Origin: Pseudobdellovibrionaceae bacterium
GTDB lineage: Bacteria > Bdellovibrionota > Bdellovibrionia > Bdellovibrionales > UBA1609
Assembly: GCA_025354795.1 (NCBI GenBank)
Contig: JANXMF010000124.1
Location: 1 to 37,602 of the forward strand
Length of the DNA: 37,602 bases
Direction: 5' to 3'
The notes below the pieces were generated by a model. The model was not told the DNA's origin. It ran no database searches and saw only the letters and a list, made by a program, of their open reading frames with translations. A program made the translations under genes and the position numbers. Of this stretch, positions 1-8,758 are shown one piece after another. Every line of letters begins with the position of its first letter. Positions within the stretch are counted from its first letter, which is position 1.

Positions 1-1182
1 CTGGTCTTGCGTGCGGGGCAGTCTTACCACTTGGTTCTCAGCGTGGCTCAGGATCAGCCGGGCACAACCTATGTGTTGCAACAGGTTCAGACCAACGTGA
101 TCTCGGGCGGCAGCAACGTTTTCATCAATCTTGCGGTGGGCGACAATGCCTTCACTATACCGAACGATGGACAAGGCGCTTTCGCATGGAAGTTGGTCGC
201 ATCGGGTCCGAATATGACTCCGATGTCCAAATCCTATTTGGCCGAAGTGCAGTGTATGAATCCTTCGTTCAGTGAAGGAAGTCTGAATGCATCGGCGATT
301 TCGGTGAGTGCGGGTTCAGATCACAACCTGTACAACCTGTCGGCGAGCGGCGTGACGGCGAATGCGGATGGAACGGGTCCGTATTTCTGTGCTTGGGATC
401 CCACCGGCACCGGCATTCAGGATACCGATTTCAAACCGTGTGGTGACGTGGCCAGCAACATCTATATTAACTATGTTCAGGACCGCAACATCGGTCTGCT
501 GGTTAAGGATTCTTGCTTTAAGGTCCACACGATTGCGAAGCTAGTGAACCTGCTGTCGACGACTCCGGCGATGGGTGTAGGGATTGTATTCATCTCTGGA
601 GTAAACAGTGGCGCTACGGGCACCGCGGCTACCAACACTGTGATCGGCGATCCACGCGTCGAAAATGTTAACTATCTAGCCACAAATTCGGGCGGCAACA
701 ATGTCGTGCAGCCGGATTATGCGCACGGAACTTTCACCATTAGGTCGGAGCAAAGCTACGGTTTGTTGTCTTCCAAGGCATTTGGTATCAACATCACGGT
801 ATCAAATATTGCGGACACTCTGGATCTCGCTACAGGCGGGGGCAGTGTAGATGTAACCAATGCCAAGCTGCATTCCCTGACTTACACCACCGACCAAGCC
901 GGCGATCAAAAGCCTGTGGTTGCATTGAGCGATATGAATTGCACGTTGAGCAATCAACATGCGAAAACATTGTTTTCGGTGGGCCAGCCGTGTTCCACGG
1001 GTGAGACCGGTACCAATCACATGTTCGTAGTTGAAGTGTGGGGCCACTACAGCTGCTCACTCACCAACGCTTCTGGCAATACCCTGATCGAAGGTGACTT
1101 TGACGGCCTTAAGAACCTCGCCGACAGCTGTGTTGGTGGCGGCGGTCAAGGCGGCGGCGGTATCGTTCCGATCGGCTTATAG
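1..1182 (+). CDS. Hypothetical probably exported protein, 5' end outside window
   Basis: The reading frame is open from base 1 to the TAG at 1180-1182, so the true start lies upstream and about 393 residues are visible. I do not recognise a family. The sequence is rich in Asn, Ser, Thr, Gly and Val with alternating beta-like stretches, and has scattered cysteines (for example FCAWD, KPCGD, KDSCF, MNCTL, YSCSL, DSCVGG) that could form disulfides. It ends in a glycine-rich tail followed by VPIGL. This composition suits a secreted or surface beta-sandwich protein, but no signal peptide can be checked because the N-terminus is missing. It converges on the envelope operon at 1252-7345 and is separated from it by a hairpin, so it is probably not part of that operon. 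Confidence 0.6.
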   Translation: MVLRAGQSYHLVLSVAQDQPGTTYVLQQVQTNVISGGSNVFINLAVGDNAFTIPNDGQGAFAWKLVASGPNMTPMSKSYLAEVQCMNPSFSEGSLNASAISVSAGSDHNLYNLSASGVTANADGTGPYFCAWDPTGTGIQDTDFKPCGDVASNIYINYVQDRNIGLLVKDSCFKVHTIAKLVNLLSTTPAMGVGIVFISGVNSGATGTAATNTVIGDPRVENVNYLATNSGGNNVVQPDYAHGTFTIRSEQSYGLLSSKAFGINITVSNIADTLDLATGGGSVDVTNAKLHSLTYTTDQAGDQKPVVALSDMNCTLSNQHAKTLFSVGQPCSTGETGTNHMFVVEVWGHYSCSLTNASGNTLIEGDFDGLKNLADSCVGGGGQGGGGIVPIGL

Positions 1183-1211
1183 TTCTAGTTCGATAGTCTG
1201 CACAACTTCCC

Positions 1212-1240
1212 ATTCGCGGTCCCAAGGGGGGCCTGCGAAT
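1212..1240. terminator. Hairpin between convergent genes, possible bidirectional terminator
   Basis: The stem pairs ATTCGC (1212-1217) with GCGAAT (1235-1240) and is extended inward by GG(T)CCC against GGGGCC. It sits in the 69-base gap between two convergent stop codons, where a shared terminator is expected. No T-run follows on either strand, so it is not a textbook intrinsic terminator. Confidence 0.4.
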
Positions 1241-1251
1241 CTGAGGGCTCA

Positions 1252-2079
1252 CTAAAATAAAATTGAAAACTCAACCATAGAAACCATCGCGGGTGCAACC
1301 AACCCCGGATCGGCACGCACGTCCGGACTGTCGTAATAGTAGGTCCAATTTTCCTTAGTTTTGACGTTCGAGTAAGTTTGTTTATATACAACTTCACTCA
1401 CCTGGATTAAATACTCTTTATACGCAAAAGTCTCGCTCACAATGCCGCCATAGATCATCCCGCGGGACGAGTAAGCCTCATACGGCGTTTGGTAGGGCGA
1501 TTTGATTAGCTTTGCATCCAAATTGGGGAAGGTTACGTACTCATAGCCGATCAGTGGGCCAAAGCTAAACAGGCTACCCCATTTGAATTTTACGTGGCTG
1601 GTAAAGGTAAAGTTATTGGATTGATAGGCCGTCGACTGCGCGCGGGTGACGCCATAGGAGGCGCCCAGGATTTGGTAGTCCCAATTGGAGTTGATGTAAT
1701 GCAGTTGAAAGAAATCGGCGGCGAGCAGGGTCTTGTCTTTAAGCACGCCAATCGGAATCAAGCCAAAGCCCATGTAAAATCCGGAACCGGGCTCCTTATA
1801 AATATAGGGTTTGAGATTGGGATAGTTTTCTAAAAAAGGTTTCTCGATCACTGAAGTCGCGGGCACGGCTGCTGCTGAGGTGGGCGGAGCTGGCATTGGA
1901 GGAGGTCCTGCAGGTGCCGTGGGCATCACCGGATCCTCGCCCGCTGACGATTCCGGTGCGGCGGCGGAGGGAAGGGATGGTCCATAGATTGGCTTGCCTT
2001 GCGCCCGCGCCGGCGACGCCGGCGCTAAGCAAAGGAGCAATAGAATCACACCTAACGGGCGCCGTTTCGAATCGTACAA
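1252..2079 (-). CDS. Outer-membrane beta-barrel protein of gliding-type envelope operon
   Basis: 275 residues. An N-terminal signal peptide (VILLLLCLAPASPARAQ, about residues 10-27) is followed by a Pro/Ala-rich linker to about residue 75. The rest is aromatic, alternating beta-strand sequence ending in the hydrophobic pattern EFSILF with C-terminal Phe, the usual outer-membrane insertion signature. The TTG start was chosen because a GAGGAGAGGG ribosome site lies just upstream and no other start precedes the signal sequence. It is the last gene of a minus-strand operon with two TPR proteins and a second barrel. In Myxococcus the gliding barrels GltA, GltB and GltH accompany TPR proteins, so a GltA/B/H-like role is likely by context. 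I cannot say which one it matches. Confidence 0.7.
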   Translation of the reverse strand: MYDSKRRPLGVILLLLCLAPASPARAQGKPIYGPSLPSAAAPESSAGEDPVMPTAPAGPPPMPAPPTSAAAVPATSVIEKPFLENYPNLKPYIYKEPGSGFYMGFGLIPIGVLKDKTLLAADFFQLHYINSNWDYQILGASYGVTRAQSTAYQSNNFTFTSHVKFKWGSLFSFGPLIGYEYVTFPNLDAKLIKSPYQTPYEAYSSRGMIYGGIVSETFAYKEYLIQVSEVVYKQTYSNVKTKENWTYYYDSPDVRADPGLVAPAMVSMVEFSILF

Positions 2080-2089
2080 GTCCCTCTCC

Positions 2090-5000
2090 TCAGTTCGCGC
2101 GGGCTTGCGCGCGAATTTGCCGTAAACACTCTTCCTTGTGGCCGTTCAATTCACTGGCCTTGGCCAAATGAAATTGCGCCTCACTCATCAGACCCATATT
2201 CATCAATGCACAGCCCAGTATGGCATCAAACTCTTCCTGATTTTGTGGAAAAGTCGAAGTGGCAAAAGTGGCTGTGGCCGCGGCGTGATTCCACATGTGC
2301 TTGTTCAAATAGAGTTCGCTGACGTCGAAATAAAGTTTCCAATCCTTGTGATTGAGAAACAGCGCCTTTTGTTGCTCAAGAATATCACTGCCCTTGGGAT
2401 CGGCATTGGTGGACGCAAGCGGCAGGGGTTTACGCCAGCGCAAAGCATCGCTGAGAGTGGGGAGGCGCCCGCTGGAGCAGGCCTGGTTGGTAGGCGAAAT
2501 CAAATTGGCGGTGGCGATCACCTTTTGACATTGGGCGCGACTGGACTTTGCGGAGTTCATGCTTTCGTTGGCTTTGGACTTTAAGATAGCTGCGATTTGT
2601 TTGTTGGCGTCGGCGGTGCGGTTGAGATAGGTCGCGAAGCCTTGATAGACATCGCCGCTCCCAAGCGCGATCAAAATATCAAGCTGAGGTTCGCCGCTGC
2701 CCGATGAGAACTTAAGCTCTTCCAGGACCGCGTTCATTTTTCCCGCCACTGGTTCGACCGAAGCAATGGTGGTCGGCGCGGTCCTGGTGCCGGCTACGAA
2801 TTGCGCGATGTGACCCGCACTTTGCGGCCACGTAGACCATTTGCAAAGTGCCGAACCCTGACCTTTGTGACAGCGAGCGGCCACCTTGGCGAGCAGATCG
2901 CGGCGCAGGTTCTCGGGCATTTTGGTTTGCGCTTTAAATAGCTCGAGCCACTCTTCATCGGACTGCGCCTGAGCCAGCAGTGATTGCAAGGATTTCGCCG
3001 GCATACTGATGGCCGACTCGAGTACGCCGGTGAGTTGCTGTTTGATCGCCTTGCGCGTATCTGGCGTGAGCGTGCTTGCATAGGAACTGGCCATCATGGC
3101 TGTCACTTGGGGCAGATCGTGCATCATGACTGAAAGTTTGGTCATTTTCTCAAATGCTTGGGTGCGTGCGGGCCCCGGCACTTTGCCGTCTTCAAGAATT
3201 TTCCGCCAAATATTCTCCGTCATATTGAAGCGGGTAATAGCCAGGGTTTCGTCGGCCATGGAGTTGAGCAGATCCGCGCGTTTCTGTGGATTGGTCTCGG
3301 CTTTGGCCATTACAAACGCGGTTTTTAAAAAAGTCTCGATGTCCTTTTCGGCGCGCGAACGACCCAGCGCTTGTTCGAAGGCCGCGGACCGCAATTTGGC
3401 ATCGCCGGCAGACAAGGCCGTTTGCAAGTAACTTTTTCCTTGGGCAAATTGATCGTAGCCCTTTTGAGTTTTGACCTGTTCGTCGAGGCGTTTGAGCAGG
3501 GCTTTGGATCGCACACTTTGCAAACGCGTGCGCAGCTCGGCGTTGCGTGGCTTGAGCGCCAACATCTTGTCGCTCCAATCGACGATACTTTTGAAGTCGC
3601 TACGGGTGTTGAAATAGTTGAGGATCAATTCCACAGCTGAAGGCACCTCACGGCCCTCTGGATAGCGTTTCATAAATTGATAGAGATCTTCGAGCGCGTG
3701 ATCGTAAAAGCCTTGCTCGTAGTAAGTCTTGGCGAGAGTGAACACTAAGTCGGGATCGTTTTTCTTTTTCGGTTTAAAGGCTTGGTAGGCCCGGATCGCC
3801 TTGACCAGGAGGCCTTTCGAGCGCAGCTGTTCATAAAATCCGTAGTCCGAGGGTTTTTGCAAAGCTAAAATGGCGTTTTGAATTAAAATTTCTTTTTGCG
3901 GGGGCGGGCCGAACTCACCGCTGAAGACGCGCAAGTAATAGGAGGCACTTTCAAGGTAATTGCCTTGGTTAAAATAGACGTCGGCCAGATTGGTGGCGAT
4001 TTTCACCGAGCGCGTGTCTTTGTGAAAAAAGCCGAGGTAGAGCAAATAATATCTGCCGGCCCGCTCAAACCGGTCTTTGCGCGTTTTGGGATCGTGTTCG
4101 GTTTTAGCCAAATCATGGCTGTGGGTTCCGAGTTCGCGCACCTGAGTTTCGAAAAACTGAAATGATTTCAGTTTGAGCTCAGGGGTGAGCGTATAGTGGG
4201 TGAACCAGTAGTTGTACTTTTCAAGCACGAACTGAATCTCCTGCACCGGCAGGTCGATGCGGTCCTTGATCGGAATCATCTGCAGCACTTCATGATAAAT
4301 ATTCATGATCTTTTGCGCATCCGCCGTGCGCTCACTCAAAGTCCGCAGCAGTTTAATGGCAAAATTGTATTTCTTTAGAAAAATATAGCGGTAAGCCAGT
4401 TTTTCGATGGTCTCTTGAAACAAAACCTCGGTTGGCGCGATCCTCGAGTAGAAGGCCACCGGGTCGCCCCCTTTAGGATAGACTTGGGTGTACGCCCGCA
4501 CCGAGTCGATCAGGGCTTCACGTTTGATATTGTTTTTCGCGGTCTTAGTTTTAAGATCAATCGCCATCGGATTGTCATCTTCCTTAAGTTCCGCATCGGT
4601 GGCGACTTGTTCAAAATGCGCGAGGGCGCTGATGTGTTTCTCTTGCAGAATCTCGATCAGGCCGATGCGGTAACGGGCGGCATTGCGTTCAAACGGATGG
4701 GGACTGTCTTTGACCGCGTTCAAGTGTTTGAGCGCGCTCTCGTAATCTTGTTGATCATAGAAATATTGACCAAGCAAGAGCCGCGCCTGAATGGCCTCTT
4801 TGGTGTCGGGAAATTGCGCGATCAATTTTTCGGAAGTGTCGACAAAGCCCGCGGTCTCATCGATTGCTTTTTGGGCGACGGCCAGACGGTACATCACTTT
4901 GTCGAGTTTATCGAAAGTGGGAAATTCCTTAACTAGCTGTTGATAGATGCCGATGGCTTCTTGCTCCGTCGCCACCACCGGTGAAAATTTCTTGGTTTCT

Positions 5001-5350
5001 GTCACTTTCAGATCGGTGTTTTTGTCATGCTCCATCTGCAAGTAGTAAAGCACATTGGATTTTTGCGAGAGCAAGTCGCCCAGCTGCATGTAAAGGTTGG
5101 CCAAAAACGGCGCGCTTTGATTTTGCGTAATTTGAATGCGCAGCAATTTAATTGACTGCTCCGCGCGTTTTAACATGACCGTTAGCTTTTCTTGAAACTT
5201 GGGATCATTGGTAGAGCCAACGTTCTCGTCGAGGGAATCCAATTCTTCATCGACCGCGGATTTAGGCGCTGGCTTAGCGTTGGCCGCGTGACTGGCCCGC
5301 CCACCGCTGCACAGAACAAGGAGGGCCAATGGAACGGCTAAAGATCGCAT
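2090..5350 (-). CDS. Large periplasmic TPR protein, GltD/AgmU-like by context
   Basis: 1086 residues from the ATG at 5350, preceded by GAAGAAAAA and overlapping the previous gene by 13 bases, which suggests translational coupling. Residues 1-25 form a signal peptide (LAVPLALLVLCSGG, cleavage near SHAANA). The remainder is almost entirely helical tetratricopeptide-like repeats, e.g. around residues 140-260 (LLGQYFYDQQDYESALKHL), 450-500 (LADVYFNQGNYLESASYYL) and 550-600 (LAKTYYEQGFYDHALEDLY), with further repeats near the C-terminus. Size and repeat content match the long periplasmic TPR scaffold GltD (AgmU) of the Myxococcus gliding machine, and the neighbours (second TPR protein, barrels, AglRQS-like motor) agree. 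Assignment to GltD rather than another TPR scaffold is inference. An earlier in-frame start would place 19 extra residues before the signal peptide and was rejected. Confidence 0.75.
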   Translation of the reverse strand: MRSLAVPLALLVLCSGGRASHAANAKPAPKSAVDEELDSLDENVGSTNDPKFQEKLTVMLKRAEQSIKLLRIQITQNQSAPFLANLYMQLGDLLSQKSNVLYYLQMEHDKNTDLKVTETKKFSPVVATEQEAIGIYQQLVKEFPTFDKLDKVMYRLAVAQKAIDETAGFVDTSEKLIAQFPDTKEAIQARLLLGQYFYDQQDYESALKHLNAVKDSPHPFERNAARYRIGLIEILQEKHISALAHFEQVATDAELKEDDNPMAIDLKTKTAKNNIKREALIDSVRAYTQVYPKGGDPVAFYSRIAPTEVLFQETIEKLAYRYIFLKKYNFAIKLLRTLSERTADAQKIMNIYHEVLQMIPIKDRIDLPVQEIQFVLEKYNYWFTHYTLTPELKLKSFQFFETQVRELGTHSHDLAKTEHDPKTRKDRFERAGRYYLLYLGFFHKDTRSVKIATNLADVYFNQGNYLESASYYLRVFSGEFGPPPQKEILIQNAILALQKPSDYGFYEQLRSKGLLVKAIRAYQAFKPKKKNDPDLVFTLAKTYYEQGFYDHALEDLYQFMKRYPEGREVPSAVELILNYFNTRSDFKSIVDWSDKMLALKPRNAELRTRLQSVRSKALLKRLDEQVKTQKGYDQFAQGKSYLQTALSAGDAKLRSAAFEQALGRSRAEKDIETFLKTAFVMAKAETNPQKRADLLNSMADETLAITRFNMTENIWRKILEDGKVPGPARTQAFEKMTKLSVMMHDLPQVTAMMASSYASTLTPDTRKAIKQQLTGVLESAISMPAKSLQSLLAQAQSDEEWLELFKAQTKMPENLRRDLLAKVAARCHKGQGSALCKWSTWPQSAGHIAQFVAGTRTAPTTIASVEPVAGKMNAVLEELKFSSGSGEPQLDILIALGSGDVYQGFATYLNRTADANKQIAAILKSKANESMNSAKSSRAQCQKVIATANLISPTNQACSSGRLPTLSDALRWRKPLPLASTNADPKGSDILEQQKALFLNHKDWKLYFDVSELYLNKHMWNHAAATATFATSTFPQNQEEFDAILGCALMNMGLMSEAQFHLAKASELNGHKEECLRQIRAQARAN

Positions 5351-6684
5351 TTTTTCTTCACCACGCCCTGGTAAAGCGCGCGCTCGTCGCGCCAGAAGTC
5401 TCCCCACTGCAGCCAGTTCAGGCGGAAATTTTTATCTTCAACGTTTTCGACCAATTGTAGCGCTTCGATTGGTGGCTCGGCAAAAACCCGGTCGGGATTA
5501 AAGCGTTCGCGGGCCACATCGAATTTTAAAAACTTGAGGCTCTCGCCCAGAATCACCAGGTGCTTGGCCAAAGCGGCGAGGGCGCGGTCTTCATAATACT
5601 GGCGACCGCGGGTAAGCATGGTAGTTTCGGATTGATAAACGTAAGTGGCCAGCGCGCGCACTTTTTCCGGTAAACCGCCGATTTTTTTGGACTCCGTCTG
5701 CAACTGAGCAATGGTTTGCGTGTATTGCCGATACTCCTGGGCTTCGGGATGTTCCAGATTGATCAGCTGTGGATAGTTGGAAAGCGGTTCGCCCATCTTG
5801 ATGCCGCTGATGGTGGTCGCGAACTCTTTGTCAAAGCTGCGAATCAATTGATCCGTCGCCCCCACCGAGCAGTACTCGCGGTAAATTAGCCCGCGCAGAA
5901 CATATTTTTCAAGCTGAATGGCGGAGCCAGTGGATTTGGACTCAAGATTATAAAGAACCCCAAGCGCCTCAGGAAAGCGCTTTAATTGGTAAAGATTCCA
6001 CGCCGCTTCGATCCAATCCGAGGGCATAATAGGATTTAGCTTTAGTAGAAATGTTTGATAAATTTCCAGCGACTTCTCGTATTGGCCGAGCTCATATTGA
6101 ATGCGTGCCAAGGTGCGGGCCTCTTTATGTGCCAGGCTCATCGACTCCGCACCACTGGTTTGCGCCAGGGCCTTATTCAGCCATTGAATCGCATCTAGGG
6201 GTTGGCCGTTGGCATAGGCTTCGGTGGCACGAAAAAATAAATACTTGGGCAGACTGTCTTTATCGATCTTGGAAAAATAATACTCCGCCCATTTTTCCAT
6301 TTTCTTATTGTGATTGATGATGCCTTTGTAAAGCGTGTAGTTCTGCGAGAAATCATCGTGTCCCGAAGGATCCAGGTCGCCGGGAATAAAATCCGCGCGA
6401 GTGGAGTAGGGATAACCCAGATCCACGAATTTGATGATTGCTGCGTAGGCTAGTTCCTTGCTTGGCAGGTCCGAAAAGAAATTGAGCATATCGCGCGCGG
6501 TGGCGATCGCGCCAAAATACATTTCACGACTTGCGAGTTCCGGCAGCAAGCGGTTCCAGTCCTCGGGCTTGGTCGCCATTTGCGGAATCTGGCCCAACCA
6601 TTTGGTATCGGTCGGGGAGGCGGCTTGAACCGGGAGGCTAAAGCAAAAGCTCAATCCGACAGCAACCGCAGATTTAAAAGGCAT
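5338..6684 (-). CDS. Exported TPR protein, GltE/GltC-like by context
   Basis: 448 residues from the ATG at 6684; the upstream TTG would only add residues in front of the signal peptide MPFKSAVAVGLSFCFSLPVQA. The mature protein is helical with TPR-type pairs such as LARIQYELGQYEKSLEIYQ (about residues 190-215) and AAWNLYQLKRFPEALGVLY (about 230-250). The first ATG overlaps the stop of the upstream barrel gene by 11 bases and its own end overlaps the next TPR gene by 13 bases, so all three are probably translated together. In Myxococcus, gliding loci contain more than one exported TPR protein (GltC, GltD/AgmU, GltE/AglT). This is the shorter partner here. The exact orthologue cannot be decided by eye. 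Confidence 0.72.
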   Translation of the reverse strand: MPFKSAVAVGLSFCFSLPVQAASPTDTKWLGQIPQMATKPEDWNRLLPELASREMYFGAIATARDMLNFFSDLPSKELAYAAIIKFVDLGYPYSTRADFIPGDLDPSGHDDFSQNYTLYKGIINHNKKMEKWAEYYFSKIDKDSLPKYLFFRATEAYANGQPLDAIQWLNKALAQTSGAESMSLAHKEARTLARIQYELGQYEKSLEIYQTFLLKLNPIMPSDWIEAAWNLYQLKRFPEALGVLYNLESKSTGSAIQLEKYVLRGLIYREYCSVGATDQLIRSFDKEFATTISGIKMGEPLSNYPQLINLEHPEAQEYRQYTQTIAQLQTESKKIGGLPEKVRALATYVYQSETTMLTRGRQYYEDRALAALAKHLVILGESLKFLKFDVARERFNPDRVFAEPPIEALQLVENVEDKNFRLNWLQWGDFWRDERALYQGVVKKKCDL

Positions 6685-7345
6685 ACGCCGTGCCCAAGCC
6701 AAACACTAAGTTGTTGTCAATATTACTGGGCGCGTACACGTCGCGGATTTGAAGCACCCACGAAAAATCGTCATTTACAAAGGTTTCAAAGCGAATGCCA
6801 AGGTTTACTCCCACTGTACCGCGCACATTGCTGACGGCATAGACGGGGCCACCAATCAAACTGCTGCGAAAATAACGGATGTGTTGTTTGAAAAACACGA
6901 ATTTTCCATAGGCCATGACATATTGGATGCTCGAGGAAGCGATAAACGTCAGACGCTCGATGGATTTTGGATTCTTGGTGAATTTTTCGGCCAGCTGGGA
7001 GCGCAAATCTTTGTCGACGCTATAAATGTAGTTTACGTCTAGAACTTGCCAGGTATAGGTCTTGTCAAAATAGTGGTTGTAGCCCAGGTCGATGCCGAAG
7101 CCGTTGTAGTAGGGATCCACCGGATACACACAAAGACCAAAGTCAATTTGCCGCGATTTCGGATTGCGGTAAGTTTCCACCGCTTCAATATTGACCCCAT
7201 CCATGGGTTGGACCCCGGCCGGCAAATTGATTTGCGGTCCGGTGGGCGTTTTCGGCGCGGCCTTGGTCGGGGCAGCTGCGGCTTCGACGGTTGAACTATT
7301 TAGAGTGAGAATTAGAATGAGATTTGCGAAAAAAATAAAGTGCAT
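6674..7345 (-). CDS. Outer-membrane beta-barrel domain protein
   Basis: 223 residues from the ATG at 7345. A TTG 36 bases upstream also opens the frame but would put 12 residues before the signal peptide HFIFFANLILILTLNSSTVEA, so the ATG is preferred. After a short Ala/Pro/Lys linker the protein is made of beta strands rich in Tyr, Phe and Gly (DFGLCVYPVDPYYNGFGIDL, GVNLGIRFETFVNDDFSW) and ends in GLGTAYAF with C-terminal Phe. This resembles the myxobacterial-type outer membrane beta-barrel domain family. It is the first gene of the minus-strand operon, facing the motor operon across a 247-base intergenic region. A gliding outer-membrane component is the likely role. Confidence 0.72.
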   Translation of the reverse strand: MHFIFFANLILILTLNSSTVEAAAAPTKAAPKTPTGPQINLPAGVQPMDGVNIEAVETYRNPKSRQIDFGLCVYPVDPYYNGFGIDLGYNHYFDKTYTWQVLDVNYIYSVDKDLRSQLAEKFTKNPKSIERLTFIASSSIQYVMAYGKFVFFKQHIRYFRSSLIGGPVYAVSNVRGTVGVNLGIRFETFVNDDFSWVLQIRDVYAPSNIDNNLVFGLGTAYAF

Positions 7346-7384
7346 TATTAGGACGTTAAGAGAGGCTCTCGGCGGTGTCAAATT

Positions 7385-7403
7385 CTAGACCAGTTACTAG
7401 ACC
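7385..7403. promoter_or_regulatory. Direct CTAGACC repeats in divergent promoter region
   Basis: The 247-base region between the divergent envelope and motor operons holds two CTAGACC copies at 7385-7391 and 7397-7403, one helical turn (12 bases) apart, and two GGACGTTAA copies at 7351-7359 and 7409-7417. These are candidate operator sites for shared control. I could not assign convincing -35/-10 boxes. The rest of the region is AT-rich toward 7593. Confidence 0.3.
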
Positions 7404-7592
7404 CCTTCGGACGTTAAAGGACGCTGCCCTTGAAGACATTATGGACAGTGCCTAAGGGTTCGCCATTTTAGAAGTCTGAATTTCATTTTGAGATTTAAAA
7501 AAGTAAGTAATTTCATGTAGTTAAATATTTATCCCGCGGAGCCGTTTTTGCATTTCAAATGACCAAGGGTTTTAAATTGTCGGGGGAAAAAT

Positions 7593-7991
7593 ATGTTTAG
7601 CAAAATCGTCGCAATCTGGTGCGGACTCTGTGCACTCACACTCACACCAGTGATGTGTGAAGCCGGCCCAGCAAGAACTAAAAAAGCGTCTCATGGTGAT
7701 AAAAAGTACGTGAAGCCAACCACTGGAGCAAAGGCGACCGCGACTTCTTCCGCTGGCAAAAAGCTGGATTCATCCGAAGCGGCTGTGAAACGCGCACTTG
7801 CAGGGGTAGGTGGTGGCGGTGGGACTGTTGGTCCAGGCGGCGCCAAAAATGATCCGAATCATGCGGTGGAAATTCGCGGGCAGTCCCGCACGCTGTCCAT
7901 GATGCTGGTCTTGAAAAATGGCAAAGAGAACATTAACTTCATCAAAATTCGCAAAGACTATAACCCTGAAATCGCCGGGACCCAGTACTGA
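7593..7991 (+). CDS. Small exported protein heading the gliding motor operon
   Basis: 132 residues; the ATG follows a GGGGGAAAAAT ribosome site. The N-terminus (MFSKIVAIWCGLCALTLTPV) is a signal peptide ending near MCEA. The preceding PVMC does not fit a lipobox well because Met stands directly before Cys, so a lipoprotein is unlikely. The middle is Lys/Ala/Thr-rich and disordered, with a glycine run (GVGGGGGTVGPGG) near residues 71-83. The last 40 residues (VEIRGQSRTLSMMLVLKNGK to the end) look folded and may be the functional part. It leads the AglRQS-like genes by 83 bases. I do not recognise the family; a periplasmic accessory of the motor is a guess from position. Confidence 0.6.
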   Translation: MFSKIVAIWCGLCALTLTPVMCEAGPARTKKASHGDKKYVKPTTGAKATATSSAGKKLDSSEAAVKRALAGVGGGGGTVGPGGAKNDPNHAVEIRGQSRTLSMMLVLKNGKENINFIKIRKDYNPEIAGTQY

Positions 7992-8074
7992 CGGACAGTC
8001 TAGATCCACTTCCTGTCCTGTAGACAATTCGCTCGTCTCTCCCAGATACTGAAGTCTCGGGGAGGCAGAACTCA

Positions 8075-8758
8075 ATGCTAAAATTTATTGTCGAAAATTT
8101 CACCCACGTGTTGCCGATTTTGATTTCGGGAGCAATCGCCTTGTTGATTATTATCGAGCGCTTCGTGGCCCTGACGTATTCCTATCCGATGAGTAACTAC
8201 GATGCCTTTTTTGATCGCCTGCGTTTGTTGATTATGAAAGATTCCATTCAAGATGCGATCGCACTTTGCGATGTGTTTCGCTCTAAGCCGGTGGCGCGCA
8301 TTGCACGCGTGGGCCTGATGCGCGCGCACCAGCCGACCAGCCTGATCGAGAGCGGCTTGCAAATCGCGGTGTCGGAATCCAACGAAAAGATTCAGGCGCG
8401 CACCGCGTTTCTAGCGACCATTGCCAACGTAGCTACACTCTTTGGTCTATTCGGAACTATTATTGGTCTGGTGCAATCTTTCGAAGCCGTGGGAAATGCG
8501 ACCGCGCAAGCGCGCTCAGCGCTGCTGGCGCAAGGTATCTCGACCGCGATGAACGCCACCATGCTCGGGCTGGGGGTTGCGATCCCGGCCATGATTGCCT
8601 ATGCAATTTTGATGAATAAGAGCAACAAAATCAGCGGCCAGATTGACCAATCCGCGATTCGCATCATGGACCTTTTGCAGCAGCGCTATTTTGCCACTGA
8701 GGCCGCGCCCCACGACAACAATGAATTTCCGCAAGCTGGTTTAAGGGTGCAAAGGTGA
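8075..8758 (+). CDS. aglR: MotA/TolQ/ExbB proton channel protein, AglR-like
   Basis: 227 residues, ATG preceded by GGGGAGG. It has the three membrane segments of the MotA/TolQ/ExbB family: one near residues 10-32 (VLPILISGAIALLIIIERFV), then a long cytoplasmic loop, then the paired helices near 108-132 (ANVATLFGLFGTIIGLVQSF) and 152-176 (ATMLGLGVAIPAMIAYAILM). These are the conserved G-L-x-G-T-x-x-G-L and G-x-A-x-P motifs. With the two TolR-type proteins that follow it would form an inner-membrane proton-driven stator. The gene order TolQ-TolR-TolR followed by an AgmX-domain protein matches AglR-AglQ-AglS of the gliding machinery better than ExbBD (iron uptake) or TolQR (envelope constriction). 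The stop overlaps the GTG of the next gene. Confidence 0.85.
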   Translation: MLKFIVENFTHVLPILISGAIALLIIIERFVALTYSYPMSNYDAFFDRLRLLIMKDSIQDAIALCDVFRSKPVARIARVGLMRAHQPTSLIESGLQIAVSESNEKIQARTAFLATIANVATLFGLFGTIIGLVQSFEAVGNATAQARSALLAQGISTAMNATMLGLGVAIPAMIAYAILMNKSNKISGQIDQSAIRIMDLLQQRYFATEAAPHDNNEFPQAGLRVQR

